The notes beneath the pieces were generated by a model. That model had not been told where the DNA came from. It made no database searches and saw nothing but the letters and a program-made list of their open reading frames with translations. Positions 6,794-14,083 of a stretch of DNA of 24,836 nucleotides are shown here, piece by piece. The DNA is from a virus. The stretch's first letter is position 1, and the number at the start of each line of letters is the position of its first letter. The position numbers and the translations under genes were made by a program. The stretch covers positions 1 through 24,836 of the IMG/VR virus record IMGVR_UViG_3300007960_000172; one strand, written 5' to 3'.

Positions 6794-7738
6794 ATGACAG
6801 TAAATTTAGGGGTTATTGCTTCAACAACCTTACAGAATTACAGAAAAACATTAGCAGATAATATATTTAAAGATAATGTTTTACTAAATCACTTCCAAAA
6901 TAATAACGGAATTGAATACAAAGATGGTGGTAGAAGCATCGTAGTTCCAGTAATGTATGGAACAAACACAACAGTAGAAACTTTTACAGGTACAGATACT
7001 CTTGACCTTACTTACCAAGATGGTATTGATGCTGCTGAATACAACTGGGCTTTATACAATGTAAACATTGTTATAAGTTTAGAAGATGAAGCAAAAAATG
7101 CAGGTAGAAGTCAAGTAGTAGATTTGTTAAAGGCTAAGATAATGCAAGCAGAAAATTCATTAAAAGAAAGAATTAATAATGACTTCTTTAATGGTACTTC
7201 TGCAAACAAAGAGATAGTCGGTTTACAAACTGCTATTGGTACAGGTACTTATGGTGGTATTGCAGGTGGTACTTATACTTGGTGGAACTCTTATGTAGAA
7301 AGTTCAGCAGGTGCATTAAGTATTGATGACATCAGAACAGGATTAAACACAGTTAATAACGGTGCAGGTGGTTCAAAAGTATCCATAATGGTTACTACAC
7401 AAACACTACACGAAAAATATGAAAGTTTACTAACTACAACTATTAACTACGAAAGTTCATCAACAAAAGAAATGAAAAGATTAGGTGATGCAGGATTTTT
7501 AGCATTAGGTTTTAGAGGTATTCCAGTAGTATTTGATGAACAAACACCAAGTGGAGAGTTCTACTTCTTAAATACAGATAATCTAAAAATTGCTATGCAC
7601 AATGGTTATGACTTTAAAGTTATAGACAAAGGTGAACCTACAAACCAACACATCTCAGTACAAAGTATTGTTACTATGTTACAAAGTGTTGTTAATAGAA
7701 GAGCAAGTTTAGGTAAATTAACAGGTAAAACTGCTTAA
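6794..7738 (+). CDS. Major capsid protein
   Basis: 314 residues, directly after the scaffold gene with AAGGAT as ribosome binding site. The N-terminal pattern ('T-L-Q-N-Y-R-K-T-L-A-D-N-I-F-K-D-N'), 'G-G-R-S-I-V-V-P-V-M-Y-G', 'D-G-I-D-A-A-E-Y-N-W' and a long helix with 'L-L-K-A-K-I-M-Q-A-E' resemble a family of capsid proteins from environmental phages, expected to have the HK97 fold. The segment 'Y-F-L-N-T-D-N-L-K-I-A-M-H' near residue 260 and the C-terminal helix fit the A domain and spine. It forms the icosahedral shell. Like its neighbours it uses AGA for almost all arginine. Confidence 0.9.
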   Translation: MTVNLGVIASTTLQNYRKTLADNIFKDNVLLNHFQNNNGIEYKDGGRSIVVPVMYGTNTTVETFTGTDTLDLTYQDGIDAAEYNWALYNVNIVISLEDEAKNAGRSQVVDLLKAKIMQAENSLKERINNDFFNGTSANKEIVGLQTAIGTGTYGGIAGGTYTWWNSYVESSAGALSIDDIRTGLNTVNNGAGGSKVSIMVTTQTLHEKYESLLTTTINYESSSTKEMKRLGDAGFLALGFRGIPVVFDEQTPSGEFYFLNTDNLKIAMHNGYDFKVIDKGEPTNQHISVQSIVTMLQSVVNRRASLGKLTGKTA

Positions 7739-7763
7739 TAGTATAAATTTAGGAGATTAAAAT

Positions 7764-8225
7764 ATGGCATTCGCACAAGTTTTAAATCCATCACTTACAA
7801 GTAACGAAAGTACAGCAACTGCACAATTAGGAACTATATTTGAACAACCTAAAACAGGTAATATATTCAGATATATTCAAGTTGAAGATGCTAACTTAGT
7901 TGCAGGTGATGTTGTTGAATATGCAGACACAACAGGTTATTTAGTTACCAAAGATAGAGCAGGTGGTTCTTCTGTTGGTAGATTTGTAGCAGGTGTAGCA
8001 GTATCAGCAATAACTGATGGTAACTATGGTTGGGTACAAGTTAGTGGTGTAGCAACTGTAACTACTGATGGTGGTGTTGTTAAAGGTGATAGATTAGTTC
8101 CTCACGCAACAGCAGATGGACAGGCTGACACAGAAACAGCAGGTACAACAAGTGGTCAAGTATTTGGTGTAGCATTAGCAGATGATGTATCTAATGATGT
8201 AACAGCAATGATTAGATGCTTATAA
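7764..8225 (+). CDS. Capsid decoration-like protein (DUF2190-like)
   Basis: 153 residues, beta-rich, Gly/Val/Ala/Thr-rich and nearly free of long helices, following the capsid gene with AGGAG upstream. The alternation of 'G-D-V-V-E-Y-A', 'G-R-F-V-A-G-V-A', 'Y-G-W-V-Q-V-S-G' and 'G-D-R-L-V-P' is the pattern of DUF2190/decoration-type proteins, which form small beta barrels bound to the outside of the capsid. It probably stabilises the shell. It is the last gene before the only strong intrinsic terminator in the window, so it ends the head transcription unit. Confidence 0.72.
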   Translation: MAFAQVLNPSLTSNESTATAQLGTIFEQPKTGNIFRYIQVEDANLVAGDVVEYADTTGYLVTKDRAGGSSVGRFVAGVAVSAITDGNYGWVQVSGVATVTTDGGVVKGDRLVPHATADGQADTETAGTTSGQVFGVALADDVSNDVTAMIRCL

Positions 8226-8246
8226 GCATTTAGCACACTTAAACAG

Positions 8247-8277
8247 ACCCCTAGCAATAGGGGTTTTGTTTTTTATT
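8247..8277 (+). terminator. Strong Rho-independent terminator after the capsid genes
   Basis: A perfect 7-bp stem, ACCCCTA (8247-8253), loop GCAA, TAGGGGT (8258-8264), followed by a T-rich tract (ttt g tttttt a tt). The stable GNRA-type tetraloop and U-tract make this the clearest terminator seen; it separates the head genes from the tail genes. Confidence 0.92.
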
Positions 8278-8296
8278 AAGGTTTTTAAGCAAAATT

Positions 8297-8305
8297 TGAT
8301 AACCT
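8297..8305 (+). promoter_or_regulatory. Extended -10 promoter restarting transcription after the terminator
   Basis: TGATAACCT fits TGnTAnnnT and lies about 20 bases beyond the terminator. A start near 8312 would give a short leader containing GGAG at 8324-8327 for the gene at 8334. The position after the terminator makes it functionally sensible. Confidence 0.5.
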
Positions 8306-8333
8306 TAAAATAGTAATTAATTTGGAGATAAAT

Positions 8334-8765
8334 ATGTCAATTTTAAATATTGCATCTCAAATGGAAGCAGAACTTAATGCAAAAGAAAAATCCTTAAAAG
8401 ATAAGGAATTAGAAATTGCAAAAGAAACTACTACATTAAAAGCATTAAAAAAAGAATTGGAAACTAAAAGAAAAGAATTAGTTAAGGCTGATAAAGAACT
8501 TACTTTAAGAGAAAAAGAAGTTATAAATGGTTTAACTAATATTAGAAGAGATACTGAACTTACAGAGGCACTTGCTAGTGTTGAAGTATCCAAAGATAAT
8601 GTTAAAAAAATGCTTAAAGAGGCAAATGAAAAAAATGCAGATGCTGATATGAAACTTGCAGAAGTTACAAAAAGAGAATTAGCATTGGCACAAAAACAAA
8701 AAGAATATAAAGATAAGATAAAGAAAGAAATTGTCGAGGGATTTCTTAAAGGTATCAAATTATAA
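8334..8765 (+). CDS. Coiled-coil protein of unknown function
   Basis: 143 residues when started at the ATG at 8334, which has GGAG 6 bases upstream; the TTG at 8322 overlaps that site and was not used. Almost the whole protein is charged heptad-like helix rich in Lys, Glu, Ala and Leu ('L-K-D-K-E-L-E-I-A', 'L-K-K-E-L-E-T-K-R-K-E-L'), with no cysteine, tryptophan or membrane segment. It is the first gene after the terminator, before the head-tail adaptor. The composition is like small scaffolds or internal head/tail proteins, but I do not recognise a family. Confidence 0.7.
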   Translation: MSILNIASQMEAELNAKEKSLKDKELEIAKETTTLKALKKELETKRKELVKADKELTLREKEVINGLTNIRRDTELTEALASVEVSKDNVKKMLKEANEKNADADMKLAEVTKRELALAQKQKEYKDKIKKEIVEGFLKGIKL

Positions 8766-8774
8766 GGATACTTA

Positions 8775-9425
8775 ATGCCACTTACATTAGCAGATTTATT
8801 AACATCACTAGCATACAGATTAGGCGAAGATAGTTCACCAGATGATGCAACAGAAAAATCAAGAAGAGTTAGGTTTATTAACGAGGGTTATAGAAAGTTA
8901 ATTGCAACCCAACCTATGTGGTTTAGTGAAACAAGTACAACTTTAAGTAGTGTTGCATTACAAGAAACTTACACATTACCTAGTGATTTTAGAGATATTA
9001 TTGAACTTAGGGTTGATAATGAAGTTTATGATGCAATATCACAGGCAGAGGTTTTTCAATTAGAAAATACTGATGATACTGAGTACCTTTACAATAGATT
9101 TTATATTTACCAAAACGAACTGCATATACTACCAAAACCCGAAGATAGTGGCACAAACAACATTGCTATTAAATATTTTAAATATCCAACATTAGTTAGT
9201 AGTGATAGCGATACTTTTATAATACCCGACTTTTATTTAGATGCACTTGTTGCTTATGCTTATGCAAGAATTAACCAACTAGATGATAGACGAGGTGATA
9301 GTGCCGATGGCTTTGATGAGTTTAATGAAATTGTTAGGGACTTGATGGTAGAGAATAATAGACAAAAGTTCTACAACAAATCTATTAGACCTTTTTACCC
9401 AATAGACATACAGTATGCAGATTAA
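8775..9425 (+). CDS. Head-tail adaptor (connector) protein
   Basis: 216 residues, with AAGGA upstream. The opening 'L-L-T-S-L-A-Y-R-L-G-E-D-S-S-P' followed by 'R-V-R-F-I-N-E-G-Y-R-K-L' is the typical start of short-tailed-phage adaptor proteins of the P22 gp4/T7 gp11 class, in which a helical bundle docks under the portal. Further on come 'Y-T-L-P-S-D-F-R-D-I', 'L-H-I-L-P-K-P' and a helix with 'D-A-L-V-A-Y-A-Y-A-R', all common in this family. A ring of copies would bridge portal and nozzle. It overlaps the next gene by 11 bases. Confidence 0.8.
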   Translation: MPLTLADLLTSLAYRLGEDSSPDDATEKSRRVRFINEGYRKLIATQPMWFSETSTTLSSVALQETYTLPSDFRDIIELRVDNEVYDAISQAEVFQLENTDDTEYLYNRFYIYQNELHILPKPEDSGTNNIAIKYFKYPTLVSSDSDTFIIPDFYLDALVAYAYARINQLDDRRGDSADGFDEFNEIVRDLMVENNRQKFYNKSIRPFYPIDIQYAD

Positions 9426-11328
9426 TACAAAAGCAAGAAATAATCCAAGAAAAATAGATGTATCACAAGGTTTTATAGGTGGTTTAAATACCTTTCAAGA
9501 CCAAAATATAATTAAGGAAAGCGAACTTACAGAGGCTAGAAATATTGAATTACAAGTTGATGGTATTGTACCTAGAAGAGGTACTAGCACTTATGGTAAT
9601 TCAAGTGGTACTAAAACTTATGGTTTATTTGGTTACTATAAAGCAGATGGTACTAGAAAGTTTTTAAGAATTAACAATCAAAAATTAGAATACTACAATA
9701 GTGGTACTTGGACACAAATTGGTAGTACAACTTTTGCAAATAGCAAAACCACAATGGTACAAGCAATAAATGATGTTTATTTTTTTGATGGTACTAATAA
9801 TTTACGAAAATATGATGGTAGTACAATAAGTACATACACAGCACTAACAACACCAACAGGTTTAGCAGTAACAGCAACAGGTTCAACAGGTTCAACAGCA
9901 TACAGTTATAAAGTTAGTGCTTTTAACAAGCAGGGTGAAACACTTGCCACAACAGCAGTAGCAATAACAAATGGTAATGCAGAACTTACTGAAACTAACT
10001 ACAACAATATAACTTGGACAGCAGTTACTGGTGCTGAGGGTTACAATATATGGGGTAGAAAAGCAACAGGACTTGGTGAAACTTATATGACTACTGTTTA
10101 TACAAACTCCTATAAAGATATTGGTGAGTTTGAACCTAGTATTGTAGTTTTACCACCAGAGGGTAATACAAGTGGTGGTATAAAAGGTAAGTATTCTTGT
10201 TTTGCCATAAGTAGGTTATTTGTAGCAGGTAATCCTGATGACCCATCAAGATTGTATTGGGGTGGTGTTGGTGAAAATATTGCTAACTTTTCAGGTGATG
10301 TTGGTGGTGGTGGTAGTACCCCAGTATTTCAAAATGATGGTTATGCTATTAAAGCAATAATACCTTTTCAAGGTGGTGTTATAGTTGGTAAAGAAAATGC
10401 TATTTACAAGTTCTTTTTTAACGAAAATGGTAACCCACAACTAGAAGAAATAACTAGGTCTTTTGGTATGATATCCCACTATGCAACAATAGCAGTTGAA
10501 AATGACATAGTATTTCCTGCAAAAAAAGATGGAAGACTTGCTTTTTATAGTTTAGGTAACCAAGAAAATTATGCAGCGAGTATTTTAAGAACTAACGAAC
10601 TTTCTATTAAGATTGCTGAAAGTTTAAAGGATGTAAATTTAGGACAATTAGAAGATAGTGCTGGTGGTTACTTCAACAACCTATTTATGTGTAGTGTTGC
10701 AAAAGAAGATAGCACTAATAATGATAGGGTTTGGGTACTTGATACTAGATTTGGTAGTTGGGTTTATTGGGAGGGTATTGAACCTAATATAATGGCTGAA
10801 TTTATTGATACTAATGGTAACCAAGATTTTTACTACGGACACTCACAAGATGGTTACATTTATAAAATGTTTCAAGAAGATAGAAGTGATAATGGTACTG
10901 CAATAGATGTTCAGTTTTCAACAAAGGCTTATGATGAGGGTGCATTTCATAAATTTAAACAATACTTTCACCCCACATTTCAATTTAAAGATATAACTAA
11001 CTTTGGTAACATTGATGGTGAGATAATTGTTGATGGTGCTATTGTTAATAGTGAGTTTAATATTAGTGCATCAATATCAGGTGGTTTAGGTTTTGGTGCA
11101 ATGCTAGTTGGACAACCCTTATTTGGTGATGCAACAGGTGGTACACCAGCAAGTGGTGAAAGTAGCGACCAATTAGTAGAAGTTCAAAAAAGATTAAAAA
11201 GCAGGTCAATTAAATACTCATTTAATTCAAATACTGCTGATTTATATTATAAATTTTTATCACTAGCACACGAATATATGGTGTTAGAGGGGAAAAGGTT
11301 ACCAAGTAGATTTAAGGTTTATTCTTAA
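9415..11328 (+). CDS. Tail nozzle-like protein (P22 gp10-type position)
   Basis: A 637-residue beta-rich protein following the adaptor, where short-tailed phages encode the nozzle/tail-tube protein. After an N-terminal 'F-I-G-G-L-N-T-F-Q-D' patch with 'R-N-I-E-L-Q-V-D-G-I-V-P-R-R-G-T', repeated blade-like segments suggest a beta-propeller. A fibronectin-type-III-like insertion is visible at about residues 145-245 ('P-T-G-L-A-V-T' to 'Y-T-N-S-Y-K-D'). Later 'W-V-L-D-T-R-F-G-S-W-V-Y-W' and 'F-Y-Y-G-H-S-Q-D-G-Y-I-Y-K-M-F' are characteristic of this class. It likely closes the portal channel and forms the nozzle. The assignment rests on position and these motifs; the Fn3-like insert is inferred by eye. 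Confidence 0.75.
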   Translation: MQINTKARNNPRKIDVSQGFIGGLNTFQDQNIIKESELTEARNIELQVDGIVPRRGTSTYGNSSGTKTYGLFGYYKADGTRKFLRINNQKLEYYNSGTWTQIGSTTFANSKTTMVQAINDVYFFDGTNNLRKYDGSTISTYTALTTPTGLAVTATGSTGSTAYSYKVSAFNKQGETLATTAVAITNGNAELTETNYNNITWTAVTGAEGYNIWGRKATGLGETYMTTVYTNSYKDIGEFEPSIVVLPPEGNTSGGIKGKYSCFAISRLFVAGNPDDPSRLYWGGVGENIANFSGDVGGGGSTPVFQNDGYAIKAIIPFQGGVIVGKENAIYKFFFNENGNPQLEEITRSFGMISHYATIAVENDIVFPAKKDGRLAFYSLGNQENYAASILRTNELSIKIAESLKDVNLGQLEDSAGGYFNNLFMCSVAKEDSTNNDRVWVLDTRFGSWVYWEGIEPNIMAEFIDTNGNQDFYYGHSQDGYIYKMFQEDRSDNGTAIDVQFSTKAYDEGAFHKFKQYFHPTFQFKDITNFGNIDGEIIVDGAIVNSEFNISASISGGLGFGAMLVGQPLFGDATGGTPASGESSDQLVEVQKRLKSRSIKYSFNSNTADLYYKFLSLAHEYMVLEGKRLPSRFKVYS

Positions 11329-11332
11329 ATAT

Positions 11333-11341
11333 TGGTAAGAT
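11333..11341 (+). promoter_or_regulatory. Extended -10 promoter, leaderless spacing
   Basis: TGGTAAGAT fits TGnTAnnnT and is followed by six bases (aaagat) and the ATG at 11348. The 19-base gap has no G-rich Shine-Dalgarno. Confidence 0.6.
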
Positions 11342-11347
11342 AAAGAT

Positions 11348-12043
11348 ATGCCATTATATTATGCACAACAATACATAACTAAAACTTTAAATGGTGCAAT
11401 AGATGCTTCACAAACAACAAATATAACACTATCAAACACAACAGGTATAGATACAACAGTTCCTGGCATAATTGCAGTAAGTTGGACTAACCCATTAAAT
11501 ACATCAATAGTAGAGTGGATTAGTTACACTTCTATAAATGCAAGTAATGTTTTACAAGGTGTTACTAGGGGTGTTGAGGGTTCAACAGGTAAAGCACATA
11601 GTAATGGTGTAGTAGTTGCTTATCCTTTAACAAAAGCACACATTAACGATTTAAACGATATTGTAAAATATAAAAATATAGAAAATTATGTAGTTGAAGC
11701 AACTGTAAACACAACAACAGGTGATGGTAAGGCATACATAACAATTCCAGAAGATTTAAATGGTTGGGATTTAGTTGGCTGCCACGCAAGGGTTATTACT
11801 GCTGGTACAACTGGTACTACTGATATACAGATTAGAAATGTTACAGATAGTGTTGATATGTTAAGTACCAAATTAACAATAGATAGTGGAGAAACTGGTT
11901 CTGATACTGCTTCAACACCTTATGTTATTGATACAAGCAATGATGATGTTGCTACAAACGATTTACTAGCAATAGATATAGATGCTGTATCTACAACACC
12001 AGCAAAAGGTTTGATAATCAGACTTAGATTTATAAAACCATAA
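11348..12043 (+). CDS. Beta-rich tail surface protein
   Basis: 231 residues. The N-terminal part ('N-G-A-I-D-A-S-Q-T-T-N-I-T-L-S-N-T-T-G-I') looks like the beta-rich attachment segment of phage fibre proteins. The C-terminal 100 residues form a second beta module with 'G-W-D-L-V-G-C-H-A-R-V', 'I-Q-I-R-N-V-T', 'L-S-T-K-L-T-I-D-S-G-E' and 'G-L-I-I-R-L-R-F', a module I recognise from many phage tail fibre and receptor-binding proteins without a firm function. It overlaps the LamG gene by TAATG, suggesting that the two are made together and act in the same structure. It is preceded by an extended -10 promoter spaced for leaderless translation. Confidence 0.65.
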   Translation: MPLYYAQQYITKTLNGAIDASQTTNITLSNTTGIDTTVPGIIAVSWTNPLNTSIVEWISYTSINASNVLQGVTRGVEGSTGKAHSNGVVVAYPLTKAHINDLNDIVKYKNIENYVVEATVNTTTGDGKAYITIPEDLNGWDLVGCHARVITAGTTGTTDIQIRNVTDSVDMLSTKLTIDSGETGSDTASTPYVIDTSNDDVATNDLLAIDIDAVSTTPAKGLIIRLRFIKP

Positions 12044-14073
12044 TGCCATCAATACAAAACACAGATTTATTAACAAAATACTCACAAAGAGATTTAAGTT
12101 TTGCAGGAATACCTACAACCAACTTGCAAGGTTATTGGAAACTTAATGGTAATGCTAATGATGAAAGCACTAACAGTTACAATCTAACAGCAAATGGTTC
12201 ACCAACTTACACAGCAGGTATTTTTGATAATGCAGTTACATTAAATGGTAGCAGTCAATATTTAAGTATTGCTGATGCTAGTTGTCTTAATTTAGAAATA
12301 TCTACAAGTCAAAGTTGGTCAGTATGGATAAAACCAGACACTTCACCATCAACTTACAGTTATAGAATTATAAATAAAGGTAAACTAACACTCCCAAATA
12401 ATAGGCACGAAATATCTCTTGGTACTGATGATAAGGTTACCTTTTGGTTAGGTGGCTTAACAACAAATTTCAATGTTATAAGTTCAAATACAGTAGAAAT
12501 TGGTAAATGGAACTATATTGCAGGAGTTTATGACAGCAGTTCAAGCAAACTTAAAGTATTTGTTAATGGTATTAAAACAGAAGTTACTGCAAGTGGAACA
12601 GTAGCAGATAGTGATGCTAACTTTTTAATAGGTGCAAGTAGTTTTGGTAGTGGGGATACACCAGCACAATGGTTTGATGGACAAATTGATGATGTTGCTA
12701 TTTATAATACTGCTTTAACTGATGAACAAATTAGAGTTATTTACAACACAGGTGGTAGTTGTTTAGGTTATTGGAAATTCAATCAATCAGAAGATACAAA
12801 TACAAAACTATTACTTCATTTTAATGGTACTGATGGACAAACAAGCACACTAGATAGTGCAGGTAAGTTAACTGCTACTTTTGTGGGTAATGCACAATTA
12901 GATACATCACAAAAAAAGTTTGGTGTAAGTTCATTATTATTAGACGGAACAGGGGACTACATAACACTTGCAGACAGTACAGATTGGCATTTTGGTAGTG
13001 GTGATTTTACAATAGATTTGTGGGTTAGATTTAATGATTTAACTGATAACCAACAATTTGCAAATCAGTATGTAGATGCAAATAACTTTTGGACTTTTTA
13101 TAAAAATACAAATAATGGAATTAGTTTTTATGTAAGACAATCATCAGTAGATGAAGTTTTAATGAGTACAGGTAATAATTTAGTTACCACAAACAACTGG
13201 TATCACATTGCAATGGTTAGAGATGGTGCTAATTGTAAAATATTTATTGATGGAGAAAGCAAAACACTTACAGGTACTGATTTTAGTACAACAACTTTAA
13301 GTGATTTAGCAACAACACTAAAAATTGGTTACCTAGCAAGTGGTAATGAACAAGAATTAAATGGTTGGGTAGATGAATTAAGAATAGTTAAAGGTGTTGC
13401 AAAATATACTGCCAACTTTACCCCACCAACTGAACCATACTCATTTTTTAGAGATAATGAAATTAATAATGATTATTCTTTTAATTTTGTTAATGGACCG
13501 ATAGCAACAACAGGTGTTTTTGATGAAGCAATAGAAATGGAAGCAAGTAGTTCTTCTTATGGATACATAGCAACAAGCGAATACAATGATAGTCAATTTT
13601 CAATATCTAGTTGGATAAAATTAGAAAGTGATATGACTTTATCTGCTATATTTAGTAGATGGGATAGCGTTGGTGGTGTTAATTTAAGAACTTATTTTAT
13701 TTATTTAGGTACAACAAATATACCAACTTTTAGAATATCAAGTGATGGTACTGATGCAGGTGCAAATAATGCAACAGCAACAACTGCACTTTCGTTAGAT
13801 ACTTGGCATCACATAACAGGTACTTATGATGGTGCAAATATAAAAATATATGTTAATGGTGTTTTAGAGGATACAACTGCACATACTGGTGTAAAAAGTA
13901 GTCCAACTAATAGAGTTGGTTTAGCAGCAATAGTAGGTAGAAGTGGCGATACACCAGTTAGTTACTATGATGGTGATATTGATGACCTTGCATACTTTAA
14001 TAGAGCATTAACAGCAGAAGAGGTATATCAAATTTATTTAGGTTTTACACCAAAAATAAGTATAATTGAGTAA
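12043..14073 (+). CDS. Triple LamG/concanavalin-like surface protein
   Basis: 676 residues with three laminin-G/jelly-roll modules: about 30-235, 254-466 and a third formed mainly by 476-670. Each shows the family landmarks: a 'G-Y-W-K-L-N-G' type entry strand, 'W-S-V-W-I-K' or 'F-T-I-D-L-W-V-R-F' or 'F-S-I-S-S-W-I-K', 'W-(N/H)-(Y/H)-I-(A/T)-G-(V/T)-Y-D', and a closing 'G-(Q/D)-I-D-D-(V/L)-A-(I/Y)-(Y/F)-N-(T/R)-A-L-T' motif. Such domains bind glycans, so a receptor-binding or virion-decoration role is likely. The second module is of a different LamG subtype and appears to be inserted inside the third (see findings). No catalytic motif seen. The start overlaps the previous stop. Confidence 0.82.
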   Translation: MPSIQNTDLLTKYSQRDLSFAGIPTTNLQGYWKLNGNANDESTNSYNLTANGSPTYTAGIFDNAVTLNGSSQYLSIADASCLNLEISTSQSWSVWIKPDTSPSTYSYRIINKGKLTLPNNRHEISLGTDDKVTFWLGGLTTNFNVISSNTVEIGKWNYIAGVYDSSSSKLKVFVNGIKTEVTASGTVADSDANFLIGASSFGSGDTPAQWFDGQIDDVAIYNTALTDEQIRVIYNTGGSCLGYWKFNQSEDTNTKLLLHFNGTDGQTSTLDSAGKLTATFVGNAQLDTSQKKFGVSSLLLDGTGDYITLADSTDWHFGSGDFTIDLWVRFNDLTDNQQFANQYVDANNFWTFYKNTNNGISFYVRQSSVDEVLMSTGNNLVTTNNWYHIAMVRDGANCKIFIDGESKTLTGTDFSTTTLSDLATTLKIGYLASGNEQELNGWVDELRIVKGVAKYTANFTPPTEPYSFFRDNEINNDYSFNFVNGPIATTGVFDEAIEMEASSSSYGYIATSEYNDSQFSISSWIKLESDMTLSAIFSRWDSVGGVNLRTYFIYLGTTNIPTFRISSDGTDAGANNATATTALSLDTWHHITGTYDGANIKIYVNGVLEDTTAHTGVKSSPTNRVGLAAIVGRSGDTPVSYYDGDIDDLAYFNRALTAEEVYQIYLGFTPKISIIE

Positions 14074-14083
14074 GGAAAATATT

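Noticed and set aside
14066-14083. TTG start six codons upstream of the M23 virion gene
   Set aside because: The AAGGA site at 14072-14076 lies between this TTG and the ATG at 14084, which has ideal spacing. The same logic rejects the TTG at 8322 for the coiled-coil gene.
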